Below, in pieces: positions 1-8,696 of a stretch of DNA of 64,000 bases. A program made the position numbers and the translations under genes. A model generated the notes under the pieces. That model was not told the DNA's origin and made no database searches. It saw nothing but the letters and a program-made list of their open reading frames with translations. Source of the DNA: Polyangiaceae bacterium (GTDB taxonomy: Bacteria; Myxococcota_A; Polyangia; Polyangiales; Polyangiaceae); contig JAICTZ010000001.1 of NCBI GenBank assembly GCA_025936115.1, forward strand, positions 62,001-126,000. The letters are read 5' to 3'. Positions within the stretch are counted from its first letter, which is position 1. Each line of letters starts with the position of its first letter.

Positions 1-8
1 GAGATCGC

Positions 9-356
9 TCATGCCCGGACCATTGAGCGCGCAAGAAACCAAAGCGGCGTCGCCTCGTCAATCCGAGCGTCAAACCCAGCAAAACGCTCGTGCAGCGTGC
101 GAGCCAGCCAATCGTACTGAGCTTTGCCGAGCGTCCAATCCCAGCGCGTCCCCACTACCTCGTCGGCTTGCCCCAAGAGCTCGCTCGCGACGACCGACGG
201 CTCTGCTACAGCGCCGGCCGAGCCGACGAGCGCGTCGCTCGTACGGGACGTCTCCTCCTCTGCGCCGAGCGCCGCGGGACTGGCGTCGACTGCACTCGTG
301 CAGCCGGGCAGGCCGAGGAAAAGCCAAACGATCGGCCTGCTACGGCATGATCCCAC
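9..356 (-). CDS. small secreted lipoprotein, function unknown
   Basis: A 115-residue protein starting at GTG. The N-terminus has arginines, a hydrophobic run and a lipobox ending LPGC at Cys19, so it is probably exported and lipidated. Codons are strongly G/C-ending, which supports real coding. The segment around residues 70-91 (TLGKAQYDWLARTL) loosely resembles the stretch before the last active-site block of PhoD-type metallophosphatases, but no metal-binding motif is present, so it could be a shortened relative. It is divergent from the nucleotidase operon that starts about 120 bases away; any shared promoter would lie between them. Function is not recognised. Confidence 0.55.
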   Translation of the reverse strand: MGSCRSRPIVWLFLGLPGCTSAVDASPAALGAEEETSRTSDALVGSAGAVAEPSVVASELLGQADEVVGTRWDWTLGKAQYDWLARTLHERFAGFDARIDEATPLWFLARSMVRA

Positions 357-479
357 GCCACACGTGCCCGACTCGACACGGACCTGAGTGCGCGTGAAGT
401 CCGCGGCCCCGGGGCTTTTTGCGCCAACACCCGGCAGCCCGCTCGGGGTAGCCTAGCGCTCATCACCAAGAGGGTCTCG

Positions 480-2351
480 ATGACGAGGAATCCGCGTGCC
501 GGTTTTCAAGTTTGGAGTGGTCTTACTTTGGGCATCGCGTTCGGTCTGGCGACGGCCGGCTGTGGCAGCGACGAGCCCGCGCCGCCGAGCGGGAGCTCGA
601 GCACGACCCAGAAGCTATTGATATTGCATACGAATGATCTGCATTCCCATTTGAACGGCTTTGCGCCCGAAGAGGACTACACACCGCTCACGAAAGGTGA
701 CGACACGACGCAGGGCGGCGTGGCCCGTCTTGCCGCAGCGATCGCTTCGGAGCGAGCGAGCGCCGAGAGCGCTCACGAGCCGGTGCTGCTGCTCGACGCG
801 GGCGATTTCATGATGGGCACACTCTTCGAGCTGCTCGGCACGACGCAAGCGTCCGAGCTGACCTTTCTACAGGACCTCGGGTATGACGCGACGACGCTCG
901 GCAACCACGAATTCGATTGGACCTCGGCGGGGCTCGCCGCAATCCTGAACGCGGCGCGGACACAAGGCGTGAAGGTGCCGATCGTCGCGAGCAACCTGCA
1001 ATTTAGCGCCGACGATGCGGGCGACGACGCGCTCGAAGCCGTGGCGAGCGCCGGCATGATCCAGCCGAAGCTCGTGAAAACGGTCGGCAAGCTAAAAGTC
1101 GGTTTCTTTGGCCTGCTCGGCAGCGACGCCGCGACGGTGACACCCCAAGCCGCACCGGTGACGTTCGAGGCGATCGCCGACGCCGCGAAGCGCATGGTGA
1201 CGGAGCTGCGCGAGACCGACCACGTCGATCTCGTGGTCGCGCTTTCCCACTCGGGCATTCACGCGGACGGCACGGGTGAAGACGCGAAGCTTGCCATGGA
1301 CGCGCCGGGGATCGATCTCATCGTGAGCGGGCACACGCACGATTCGCTCAGTCAGCCGGTACAAGTCGGAAGCACGTGGATCGTCACCGCTGGCTCGTAT
1401 GGTCGTTTCCTCGGCGAGCTGTCGCTCTCCGTCACGCCCGCCACGAAAGCCGGTGAGACGGCGACGCTGACGATCGACGATTATACGCTCCGCGACATCG
1501 ACGACTCCATCGCCGGCGACGCGGCCACGCAGACGAAAGTCGATGCCTACGTCGACGTGATCGACGCCGCGCTCTCGACGGCGGACCTCGCGTACCGCGA
1601 CGTCGTGGCGACCACGGAGACGGATCTGCCGCTCCCCCAGTACGCGGAAGCTCCGATCGGCAACCTCGTCACCGACGCCTATCGCACGCTCGGCGCGGCA
1701 CTCGAGCCGGACGATCCGCCTCTGATTGCGGTCGAGGCCAACGGACAGCTCCGAGCCGACATCAAGCAGGGCACGGCGGGCAACGTGTGGTTCTCGGATT
1801 TGTTCCGCGTGACGCCGGACGGGATTGGGCCGGATCAAATGCCGGGCTTTCCGCTGGTTACGTTTTATCTGAACGCAGCGGACATCGCGTCCGGGCTCGA
1901 ACTCGGCTTGGCGCCGGAGCTCGCGTCGAACGACTACTTTTTGCAAGTGTCCGGACTGAAGGTCGAGCACGGTCAGGGCAACCCGCTCGGGCGCATCTCC
2001 CGCATCTCGCTCGTCACGCCGGACGGCGAGCAGGAGCTCGATCCGACGGATACGACGACTTGCTACAAGATCGTGACGACGAACTACGTCGCCGGGTTAC
2101 TCGGCGTGGTCGAGCAGTTCACCGGGGGCTTGCTCAGCGTGACTGCCAAGGACTCGGACTGCAAGACGCCCATCGATCCGACGACGCGCTTCATCGACGC
2201 CGATCCCAAGACCAAAGGCGTGCAGGAGCTCAAGCAGTGGCAAGCCCTGCTCGGTTACGTTTCGGCGTTGCCGGACAGCGACGGCGACGGCGTGCCGAAC
2301 ATTCCGGCGGCATACGGCTCGCCACAGGGCCGCTACGTCGAGGTGAAATGA
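480..2351 (+). CDS. 5'-nucleotidase / UDP-sugar hydrolase family lipoprotein
   Basis: A 623-residue bimetallic phosphoesterase of the UshA/5'-nucleotidase family. It probably hydrolyses nucleotides or related phosphate esters outside the cytoplasm. The signal peptide ends in AGC at Cys28. The metallophosphatase domain (about 45-340) has the expected metal ligands: NDLHSH (52-57), DAGD (106-109), GNHE (141-144) and GHTHD near residue 286. The C-terminal 5'-nucleotidase domain follows (about 370-560). The tail carries a calcium-type DSDGDGVPN repeat, unusual for enteric UshA. The next gene overlaps its stop by four bases (ATGA), so the three genes to 4887 are very likely cotranscribed and translationally coupled. 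Confidence 0.9.
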   Translation: MTRNPRAGFQVWSGLTLGIAFGLATAGCGSDEPAPPSGSSSTTQKLLILHTNDLHSHLNGFAPEEDYTPLTKGDDTTQGGVARLAAAIASERASAESAHEPVLLLDAGDFMMGTLFELLGTTQASELTFLQDLGYDATTLGNHEFDWTSAGLAAILNAARTQGVKVPIVASNLQFSADDAGDDALEAVASAGMIQPKLVKTVGKLKVGFFGLLGSDAATVTPQAAPVTFEAIADAAKRMVTELRETDHVDLVVALSHSGIHADGTGEDAKLAMDAPGIDLIVSGHTHDSLSQPVQVGSTWIVTAGSYGRFLGELSLSVTPATKAGETATLTIDDYTLRDIDDSIAGDAATQTKVDAYVDVIDAALSTADLAYRDVVATTETDLPLPQYAEAPIGNLVTDAYRTLGAALEPDDPPLIAVEANGQLRADIKQGTAGNVWFSDLFRVTPDGIGPDQMPGFPLVTFYLNAADIASGLELGLAPELASNDYFLQVSGLKVEHGQGNPLGRISRISLVTPDGEQELDPTDTTTCYKIVTTNYVAGLLGVVEQFTGGLLSVTAKDSDCKTPIDPTTRFIDADPKTKGVQELKQWQALLGYVSALPDSDGDGVPNIPAAYGSPQGRYVEVK

Positions 2352-3679
2352 GGGCCCGCAGGGTCGGCCCCGAGCTCGCCTTCAGCGCGTTGCTCGTCAC
2401 GGCGAGTTGCACACCGGACATCGGCCACGATCCGGTGCCGGAGGCCATGGAGTTCGACACCGAGGCGGCGCCGCCTCGCGTGCCGCAGCCGACGGGGCTC
2501 ATCGTCAACCCCACGACGGGCCGCATCGATTTCGCGCTCGCCGGCACGCCGCTGCCGGCCGATTGTTCAAAATCGGAGGGCTTGTCACCGGCCGAGTGCC
2601 AATTCGATCGTTACCTCGAGACGCTCGACGGCTTTCCGACGTTGTCGCCCGTCTCGGCGCCCGCCACGGCGGTGCTCGAGCCGAGCACGTTGACGCTGGG
2701 CGACAACGTCGTGATCGTGCCGCTGCGAAACCCGAGTACGACACCGAACGTGGCGCTCGGCTTCGACGACACGGCGCGGGCGCTCACCGTGCGCGCCGTG
2801 CCGAGCTGGGCCGTCGGCGAAACGTACTTCGTCGCGGTGCGCGGCTACGAGCAGGGCGTCCGAGCGAGGTCGGGCACCGAAGTCGTGGGCTCGCCGACAC
2901 AGGCGCTTCTCAAACAAGATTCGTCCCTCACGTGCGGTGCCGCGACCCCCGAAGCCATCGACCCGCATTGCCCGGCTTTGGAGCTCCTCGCCCAGACGCA
3001 GGCTGACGCCGCGGCGCGAGCCAGCGCCGTGACGCTCGAAGCGATCCGCGAGAGTTACCTCGCGAGCGGCATCTGGCAGCGACTTGCAGGCGCCGGGCTA
3101 CCGAAGAGCGAAGTCGCCGTGCTGTGGGAGTTCCCGATCCACACGGCCTCCGTCGCCGAGCTCGATCCGAGTGTTGGTCTCGTGCCGGAAATGAGTGCAG
3201 CCAACGAAATTCGCGTCGCGGTGCACGGGCCCGTGGATCCGGCGAGCGTGTCGGCATTCGTCGTGCGCAAGGTTCCGGGTTCGGTCGTGCTCATGGATCT
3301 GAGCGCCGCCGCGACCGGTGACCTCGTGGCGGGATTTCCAGAGATCGAAGCCGAATACACCGAGGGCACCATCGTCATGCGCGGCAAGGCGCCGTTCGTG
3401 GCGGGACATCAGTACGGCGTATTCATGACGAACGATCTGCGCGCGCCGAGCGGAGCGCCCCTCGTGCCGGCACCGATCTCGGTGTTGCTTTCGCTCGCGT
3501 ATCCGGTCGCCGACGCGAGCGGCAAGAGCCTGGTTTCGAGCGTGGCCGACGCCGACGCCGTCGTGCTCGAAGCAGGGCGGGCGCAGCTCGCGACGTTGTT
3601 CGACAATCCCGTCTTCGGCCCACTCACGGGGCTCACGCGCGACAATCTCGTCTACTGCTTTGCCTTCGAGGCGCCATGA
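2348..3679 (+). CDS. secreted lipoprotein resembling lipase N-terminal domains
   Basis: A 443-residue predicted lipoprotein; its ATG overlaps the stop of the nucleotidase gene. The leader ends VTASC at Cys21. The body alternates beta-rich segments typical of Ig-like secreted modules, with PTGLIVNP and later HQYGVFMTNDLRAPSG. These resemble the N-terminal region of large extracellular bacterial lipases (virulence-factor lipase N-terminal type), but no GxSxG nucleophile elbow or catalytic domain follows. It may be a surface or substrate-binding partner rather than an enzyme. Its stop overlaps the ATG of the FadL-type porin, which fits a role in handling lipidic substrates. The family call is tentative. 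Confidence 0.6.
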   Translation: MRARRVGPELAFSALLVTASCTPDIGHDPVPEAMEFDTEAAPPRVPQPTGLIVNPTTGRIDFALAGTPLPADCSKSEGLSPAECQFDRYLETLDGFPTLSPVSAPATAVLEPSTLTLGDNVVIVPLRNPSTTPNVALGFDDTARALTVRAVPSWAVGETYFVAVRGYEQGVRARSGTEVVGSPTQALLKQDSSLTCGAATPEAIDPHCPALELLAQTQADAAARASAVTLEAIRESYLASGIWQRLAGAGLPKSEVAVLWEFPIHTASVAELDPSVGLVPEMSAANEIRVAVHGPVDPASVSAFVVRKVPGSVVLMDLSAAATGDLVAGFPEIEAEYTEGTIVMRGKAPFVAGHQYGVFMTNDLRAPSGAPLVPAPISVLLSLAYPVADASGKSLVSSVADADAVVLEAGRAQLATLFDNPVFGPLTGLTRDNLVYCFAFEAP

Positions 3680-4887
3680 GAGCACTCCTCGCGGCCTTCG
3701 CCTGCTTTTCGGCAACGACGCTCGCCGCGCTGCCGAGCGGTGCGAGCGGCTTCTTGATTTACGACCTTTCCGGCGAGGGCATCGGCCGCGGTTCGGCCGT
3801 GAGCGCGGACGCATCCGAGCCCGCCGCGGGTTGGTTCAATCCTGCGGGCCTTGCGTACCAGGACGGCGTCAACGGGTCGATCGGCGGCGTGTTCGTCACG
3901 GCGCGCTCGAGCTTCGAGCTCAAAGCGACTGGCGCCCAAACGAGCAGCGAGCGCGGTAACTACTTGCTGCCCGCGCTCTTCGTGAACGGCAAAATCACCG
4001 ACCGGCTCGCGCTCGGCATCGGCGTTTATAGTGCGTTCGGCATCGGCGTGAAATGGCCGTACGACTGGGTCGGCCGCGAAAGCGCGATTTCGGCATCGTT
4101 GCAGACAGTGACGATCAACCCGAACGTCGCATTCGCCCTGAGTTCAAACTGGTCGCTCGCCGCCGGCTTCGACGCGACGCGCGGCGCCGTCGATTTTCGC
4201 AACGGCTTGCCGGTAATCGTCGGTGGGGACGTGCGTCTCGCCGGCGGCGGCTGGGGCTACGGCTTCAACGCCGCCGTGCTGTATCGCGCCATCCCCGAGC
4301 GCCTTCAGTTCGCGCTCACCTACCGCAGCCGCACGAAGCTCTCGTTCGAAGGCAGAGCGGACTTCAGCCCCCAAAACCCCGACTTCGCGCGCGCCCTCGC
4401 CGACCAGCCGGGCAGCGCCGCCTTCACCTTGCCCGACATCATCACCGCCGGCGTGATGGGCCGCCCGACGCCGCGGCTCACGCTCGGCTTCGACGTGAAC
4501 GTCGTGCTCTGGTCCACCTACGATCGCATTCCGATCGACTTTGCGACGGCACCCGATCGCACACTCGCGCCCAAAGGCGAGAACACCTACACCGTGCGCG
4601 GCGGCGTCGACTTTCTCACGCCGCTCAGAGGCTTGCACGCGCGCGGCGGGCTCATCTTCGATCACGGTGCCATCCCGTCCTCCGGCCTCGGCCCGGCGTT
4701 GCCCGATTCGAACCGCATCGACGTGACGATGGGGCTCGGTTACGGGCGGCGCGCTTGGAACGTCGATCTCGGCTACATGATCGTCAAATTTCTGCCGAAA
4801 GACGCGACCACCGGCGTCGAGAGTCCCGAAGGCACGTATCGCACACTCGCTTATTTGCTGGGGCTCACGGTCGGGGTGCACTTCTGA
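3676..4887 (+). CDS. FadL/TodX-type outer-membrane hydrophobic-substrate transporter
   Basis: A 403-residue outer-membrane beta-barrel of the OMPP1/FadL/TodX family, which carries long-chain fatty acids or hydrocarbons across the outer membrane. A Sec signal peptide (about 1-24) is followed by the typical hatch-region pattern GEGIGRGSA and AGWFNPAGLAY (about 36-60). Alternating strands follow, with many aromatic girdle residues, and the protein ends in a terminal phenylalanine (GVHF), as barrel proteins usually do. It is the third gene of an overlapping operon with a nucleotidase and a secreted lipoprotein. The context suggests uptake of lipid or nucleotide-lipid breakdown products, but this is an inference. 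Confidence 0.87.
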   Translation: MRALLAAFACFSATTLAALPSGASGFLIYDLSGEGIGRGSAVSADASEPAAGWFNPAGLAYQDGVNGSIGGVFVTARSSFELKATGAQTSSERGNYLLPALFVNGKITDRLALGIGVYSAFGIGVKWPYDWVGRESAISASLQTVTINPNVAFALSSNWSLAAGFDATRGAVDFRNGLPVIVGGDVRLAGGGWGYGFNAAVLYRAIPERLQFALTYRSRTKLSFEGRADFSPQNPDFARALADQPGSAAFTLPDIITAGVMGRPTPRLTLGFDVNVVLWSTYDRIPIDFATAPDRTLAPKGENTYTVRGGVDFLTPLRGLHARGGLIFDHGAIPSSGLGPALPDSNRIDVTMGLGYGRRAWNVDLGYMIVKFLPKDATTGVESPEGTYRTLAYLLGLTVGVHF

Positions 4888-4926
4888 GGTTCGCGGCCTT
4901 CCGGCTGCCGCCGTAGCGGAAGACGA

Positions 4927-6267
4927 CTACTCGAATTGCCGCGGCACGCAGCCGTAGTGCCCCTTCGCGTGGTCGATGTCGCAGCCCGTGAAGCCGAGTG
5001 AAGTGCACTCCACGTGCTCGACACGCCCCGCGTTGCAGAAGGTGAGCACGCTGCCGTCGCAGCTCGCGGCAAAGCTCGAATCAGAGCCTTCGGCGGCCGG
5101 AACGCACTCGCTCGCGAGGCCGCAAAAGAACGCACCGTCGTGCTCGCGGCAGCCGAATCCGGGTCCTTGCGTGGTGCAGTCGAGCGTCGCGCTCTTGCCG
5201 CCGACACACGCCTCGAGCGTGTCACCGGCGCAGCCGGCGCCGTCGAACTCGATGACTTCGCCGTCGCCGAGGTAAGTCTGGCAGTCGGCACCCTTGCCGA
5301 CGCAGGCGCCTTGCGCGCAGGCGAGCCCCAGCGCGTCGCACGCCGCGCCGTGCCAAACGACGCCAGCGTCGCAGAACTCGGGACGGCCATCGGCGGTGCA
5401 ACCCGGGACGAACGTGGCAACGTCGCAGGTCGTCGTGGGTCCGTCCACGCAGAGCGCCGTCGTATCGCACGCCAAGCCGACGCTGTTGCAATCGAAGGTC
5501 GCGCGATAGCCGTCCGCGAGACCTACGTCGCGCCCGCACCCGGTGAAGACGCCGTCCTCACAGCTCGAGTCGCACGCGGCGGAGGGTCCGATATCGAAGC
5601 CGAAGCAGTGATCGATCGCGTCGCAGCCGCAACCGGCGTTCACGACGCAAGCAAGCTCGGTCGCGGTGCGGTAGTAAAAGCGACCCGCCGCGAGGTTCGC
5701 GTGCCACAAGTGGCTCGCGTTGCGATTAACGCCGTCGTCGTCCCAGCACGAGCCGATGACGGCTGCCGCGAGCGCCACTTGGTCGGGATCGAGCTCGGTC
5801 GCGAGGGGCAACGCCGGCGTGGCGGCACGTGTCGAGTGGCACGTCGTGTTCGAGCTGCCACCCGAGCCGCTCTGCCCCTTGCCGGCCTCACCTGCTGCTC
5901 CGGCATTCGTGCCGACACTGGTGGTGCCGCCCTGATCCGTAGTCGTCCCGGCGCCTCCCGCTGCCCCGGACATGCCCCCGTCGCCAGCGCCCGCCGTCGA
6001 CTCGCCTCCACCGGTACTCCCAGGCAGAGCAGCCGTGCCTGCACTCCCCTTTCCGGCACTGCCTGCCGCGCTACTCCCACCGGCCGCTCCACGACCGGCA
6101 CTCCCGCTACCCGCCACGCCGTGCGCCGGTGGAGGCGAGCCGTGACGTTCCGATTCGCCGCAGGACGACAGCCAGACGAAGCCAATCCCGAGCGTGAGCG
6201 AACTGGCCCGCGCCACACCACGCAGAGCCTTTATGGTTGTCCTCGACCCACCGACTCGTCGTCCCAT
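4927..6267 (-). CDS. Cys-rich surface lipoprotein with Gly/Ser/Ala linker
   Basis: A 446-residue lipoprotein. The ATG at 6267 has an AAAGGGA ribosome-binding site; a GTG ten codons upstream lacks one. The leader ends LSSC, followed by a roughly 110-residue low-complexity Gly/Ser/Ala linker. The C-terminal 280 residues carry about 40 cysteines in a loosely repeated pattern (C-D/A-G, about 7 residues, C-x(2-3)-G, about 6 residues, D/E-C, then L-G-x-x-C). The same pattern is seen in the gene at 18467-19285. It is probably a disulfide-rich surface protein. No enzymatic motif is visible and the function is unknown. Confidence 0.75.
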   Translation of the reverse strand: MGRRVGGSRTTIKALRGVARASSLTLGIGFVWLSSCGESERHGSPPPAHGVAGSGSAGRGAAGGSSAAGSAGKGSAGTAALPGSTGGGESTAGAGDGGMSGAAGGAGTTTDQGGTTSVGTNAGAAGEAGKGQSGSGGSSNTTCHSTRAATPALPLATELDPDQVALAAAVIGSCWDDDGVNRNASHLWHANLAAGRFYYRTATELACVVNAGCGCDAIDHCFGFDIGPSAACDSSCEDGVFTGCGRDVGLADGYRATFDCNSVGLACDTTALCVDGPTTTCDVATFVPGCTADGRPEFCDAGVVWHGAACDALGLACAQGACVGKGADCQTYLGDGEVIEFDGAGCAGDTLEACVGGKSATLDCTTQGPGFGCREHDGAFFCGLASECVPAAEGSDSSFAASCDGSVLTFCNAGRVEHVECTSLGFTGCDIDHAKGHYGCVPRQFE

Positions 6268-6337
6268 GCGGTTCCCTTTGCAAGTACTAGCCGCCACCGT
6301 TCAGGAACCAGCAGCTTAGCACCGCAAGCGCCGGGAC

Positions 6338-7264
6338 TTAGCGGCTTTCGGCGCGTGGTCCCAAGTGCCCGAGGCGCGTCGTGTCGGCGTGGAAAAAGAC
6401 GCGCTCGATTTTGCCGTCTGCAATGCCGAGCAGCAGGGCGGCCGTGGCTTCACCCTCGCGATAGAAAACGACTGCGGGACGGCCGTTGAGCTCGCGTTCC
6501 TCGAGTTCGAACAGGGGCAGGCCGCGGCTCGTCGTCGCGACGACGAAATGCGCGACGTGGCTCGCACCGCGCAGGGGCTGCTTGAGATTTCGGATCCCCG
6601 CAACGGAGCGACCTTCGAGTCCGCCGTCGCTCACGAGCACGGCGTCTTCGGCCAGCAAAGCGAGGAGCGCGGCAATGTCGCCGGCGGTGGCGGCCCCGAC
6701 GAAGGCTTGGAGCAGCCGGCGATGCTCGTCGCGGGAAGGCGCCAGCATGCGACGGCCGTCGCGGAGATCACGCCGCGCGCGTTCGAGCAGCTTGCGGCAC
6801 GCCGGCTCACTGCGTCCGACGAGCTCCGCGATCTCGCGGTACTCGAAATCGAACGCGTCGTGCAGGAGGAACACGGCGCGCTCGCTCGGCGTGAGGCGCT
6901 GGAGCACGACGAGAAAAGCCATCGCCACGTCATCCCAACGCTCGAGCTCTTCACCCGCGCCATCGAGCACCGCGAGCTCGACGGGCTCGGGCAAGCGATC
7001 GCTGCGGCTCTCTTCCCGCCGGCGCGGCGCGCTGTCGAGCTCGTTCAAGCACAGGCGCGTCACGGTAGTCACCAAGTACGCGCGCGGCGATTCGATCGGC
7101 CCGACGGCGCTTTGCCAGCGCACCCACGCTTCCTGCACCATGTCTTCGGCCCGCGCGACATCGCCCAGCATGCGGTAAGCGAGCGCGACGAGCGTCGAGC
7201 GCTGCGCCTGGAACGTCGCAAGACGCTCAGCGTCTGCCTTGCTAGCGCTGTCGGGACTACCCAC
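6338..7264 (-). CDS. ECF41-type RNA polymerase sigma factor with SnoaL-like C-terminal domain
   Basis: A 308-residue extracytoplasmic-function sigma factor of the SigJ/ECF41 class. Region 2 (AYRMLGDVARAEDMVQEAW) and region 4 (LTPSERAVFLLHDAFDFEY followed by a helix-turn-helix) occupy about residues 1-180. After them comes an RLPEP linker, matching the WLPEP signature, and a SnoaL/NTF2-like domain containing a DGG motif near residue 225. In this class the fused domain modulates the sigma factor instead of a separate anti-sigma. The start is uncertain: GTG at 7264 fits the family length, while TTG at 7318 would overlap the upstream gene by 11 bases. The upstream epimerase-like gene is the expected partner. 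Confidence 0.85.
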   Translation of the reverse strand: MGSPDSASKADAERLATFQAQRSTLVALAYRMLGDVARAEDMVQEAWVRWQSAVGPIESPRAYLVTTVTRLCLNELDSAPRRREESRSDRLPEPVELAVLDGAGEELERWDDVAMAFLVVLQRLTPSERAVFLLHDAFDFEYREIAELVGRSEPACRKLLERARRDLRDGRRMLAPSRDEHRRLLQAFVGAATAGDIAALLALLAEDAVLVSDGGLEGRSVAGIRNLKQPLRGASHVAHFVVATTSRGLPLFELEERELNGRPAVVFYREGEATAALLLGIADGKIERVFFHADTTRLGHLGPRAESR

Positions 7265-7307
7265 GCGCAGTTCATGGGGCCCGGCACGAGGTCCGTAAAG
7301 GGCGCAC

Positions 7308-7925
7308 TCAGCGGGCAAGCCCCACGATCTGACCGCCGTAGCGGCGCTGCTCGACGCACTCGACGAGAAACGACGCTAGCGCGCGAAACGAGAGCTTGTA
7401 ACTCTTGTCCGGTAGCGCGCCCTGAGCGATGCGCAGCGGCTCGTCGTCCCCGGTGACCAACCGCGGCGGCCTCGCAATGGTCCAGTCGAGGTCGGTCGCG
7501 CGCACGACCGTCTCCATCGCGCTGAGATCACACGCGTGATGGCGCAAAAACCAGCGGAAGAACGCGTAAAAGAAGCCCTTTTGCGGAAACAGCACGGCCG
7601 CCGAGACGATCGCGAGACGGCCGACGCCCGCGCGCTTCATCGCCGCCACGGTCGCCGCCGCCGCTTCGGCCATGAAATTACTCGGCCGGAGCGCGAGCTT
7701 TGCCGGCAAGCCGAGCGCCGAGACGACGGCGTCTTGCCCGACGAGCGCTGCCGACAGACGCTCGGTGTCGAGCGCGTCGCCCTGTTCGACGCGCAACGAC
7801 GCGCGCTCGGGACCGAGCTTGTTCGGAGAGCGCACGTACACGGTCACGTGGTGACCTCGCGCGAGCGCCACACGGGTGACTTCGCGGCCGGTTCGCCCGG
7901 TCGCGCCGAGAATGAGCAGGTTCAT
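7308..7925 (-). CDS. NAD(P)-binding epimerase/NmrA-like oxidoreductase
   Basis: A 205-residue Rossmann-fold protein of the atypical short-chain dehydrogenase (NAD(P)H-binding, NmrA/YwnB-like) group. The N-terminus has the dinucleotide-binding signature GATGRTG (residues 7-13), and VSALGLP follows near residue 69. It lacks a clear Tyr-x-x-x-Lys catalytic pair, as is common in this group. It lies immediately upstream of the ECF41 sigma gene on the same strand. ECF41 genes are typically linked to carboxymuconolactone decarboxylase, oxidoreductase or epimerase genes, so this is the likely regulatory target of its neighbour. The substrate is unknown. Confidence 0.8.
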   Translation of the reverse strand: MNLLILGATGRTGREVTRVALARGHHVTVYVRSPNKLGPERASLRVEQGDALDTERLSAALVGQDAVVSALGLPAKLALRPSNFMAEAAAATVAAMKRAGVGRLAIVSAAVLFPQKGFFYAFFRWFLRHHACDLSAMETVVRATDLDWTIARPPRLVTGDDEPLRIAQGALPDKSYKLSFRALASFLVECVEQRRYGGQIVGLAR

Positions 7926-8000
7926 ACGAGCTAGACCGCGCAGGGCCGCGAGCTGTGACTTCGACGCGCCGCGACTCCGCTCGGCGCGGGACGGCCGGCC

Positions 8001-8579
8001 TCAGCCGCAGGCGCCGTGCGTGGTGTCGCACGAGCAGTCGAGGCAGCCGTGTTCGGCGCAGGTGCCGCACGAGCGCGAAAGTTCGCGACGGAGCGCCGCG
8101 CGCGCGCGAAAGATGCGGACGCCCGCGTTGCTGCTCGAAATACCCGTGCTCGCGGCATAGTCCTTCACGGCGACGCCTTCCACGTCGATGCGCTGGAGTG
8201 CGTCCGCGTACTCGGCTTTGAGTCCCGCGGCGAGCCGCGTCACGCATTCACAAGCGACGCGCGCGAGCGCTGCATCGGGCTCGCTCTGCGCGGCAAGCTC
8301 CGCCGCAAACGCCTCGAGCCGGCGATCGGCGGACGCGCGGCGTCGCTGCTGATCGATGACGGCGTGCTTGAGCACGCGATAAAACCAACCTACCGCCGAT
8401 TCGCGAATCTCTTCCCCGCGCGTCATGCTCCGCACGAAGGCGTCCTGCAGGATCTCCTCCGCCAGCGCCCGGCTGCCGACGCGCCGTTCGACGAAGCTCA
8501 AAAACTCTCGGTGGTTCGCGACCAGCGCCGCCACGACGGCGGGGGCGGTCTCGGGGACGGGTTCGACGAAATCCTCCAT
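8001..8579 (-). CDS. CorE-like (ECF44) metal-responsive sigma factor with Cys-rich tail
   Basis: A 192-residue ECF sigma factor starting at the ATG at 8579. Regions 2 and 4 are present: HREFLSFVERRVGSRALAEEILQDAF, then AEYADALQRIDVEGVAVKDYA with a following helix-turn-helix. The last 22 residues form a compact cysteine cluster (C171, C174, C179, C182, C184, C191) with a histidine. This matches the cysteine-rich domain of CorE and CorE2 in Myxococcus xanthus, where copper or cadmium/zinc binding switches the sigma factor on. No anti-sigma gene is adjacent, as expected for this group. A 12-cysteine metallothionein gene sits head-to-head 117 bases away and is the obvious candidate target. Confidence 0.85.
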   Translation of the reverse strand: MEDFVEPVPETAPAVVAALVANHREFLSFVERRVGSRALAEEILQDAFVRSMTRGEEIRESAVGWFYRVLKHAVIDQQRRRASADRRLEAFAAELAAQSEPDAALARVACECVTRLAAGLKAEYADALQRIDVEGVAVKDYAASTGISSSNAGVRIFRARAALRRELSRSCGTCAEHGCLDCSCDTTHGACG

Positions 8580-8620
8580 CGCCGAGCCAGCATAAGGCTC
8601 GCGCCGGCTCGCGCCAGCAC

Positions 8621-8650
8621 GGAGTGTAATGAACCGCGGGCGGCTGCGTC
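8621..8650 (+). promoter_or_regulatory. candidate ECF-type promoter of the metallothionein gene
   Basis: The intergenic stretch contains GTAAT (8626-8630), 16 bases, then CGTC (8647-8650). This spacing is normal for ECF -35 and -10 elements, and CGTC is a common ECF -10 core. It lies 47 bases upstream of the metallothionein start codon. Assignment to the adjacent CorE-like factor is a guess by position and pattern. Confidence 0.3.
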
Positions 8651-8696
8651 TTCCTTGCAGAACGGCCCGAACGGGCCCGTAACAGGAGACAACGAC

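Noticed and set aside
1092..1970. Long minus-strand open frame opposite the nucleotidase gene.
   Set aside because: It is an antisense shadow of a G/C-ending coding frame, with arginine-rich composition and no family motif. The same applies to many long frames opposite other genes.
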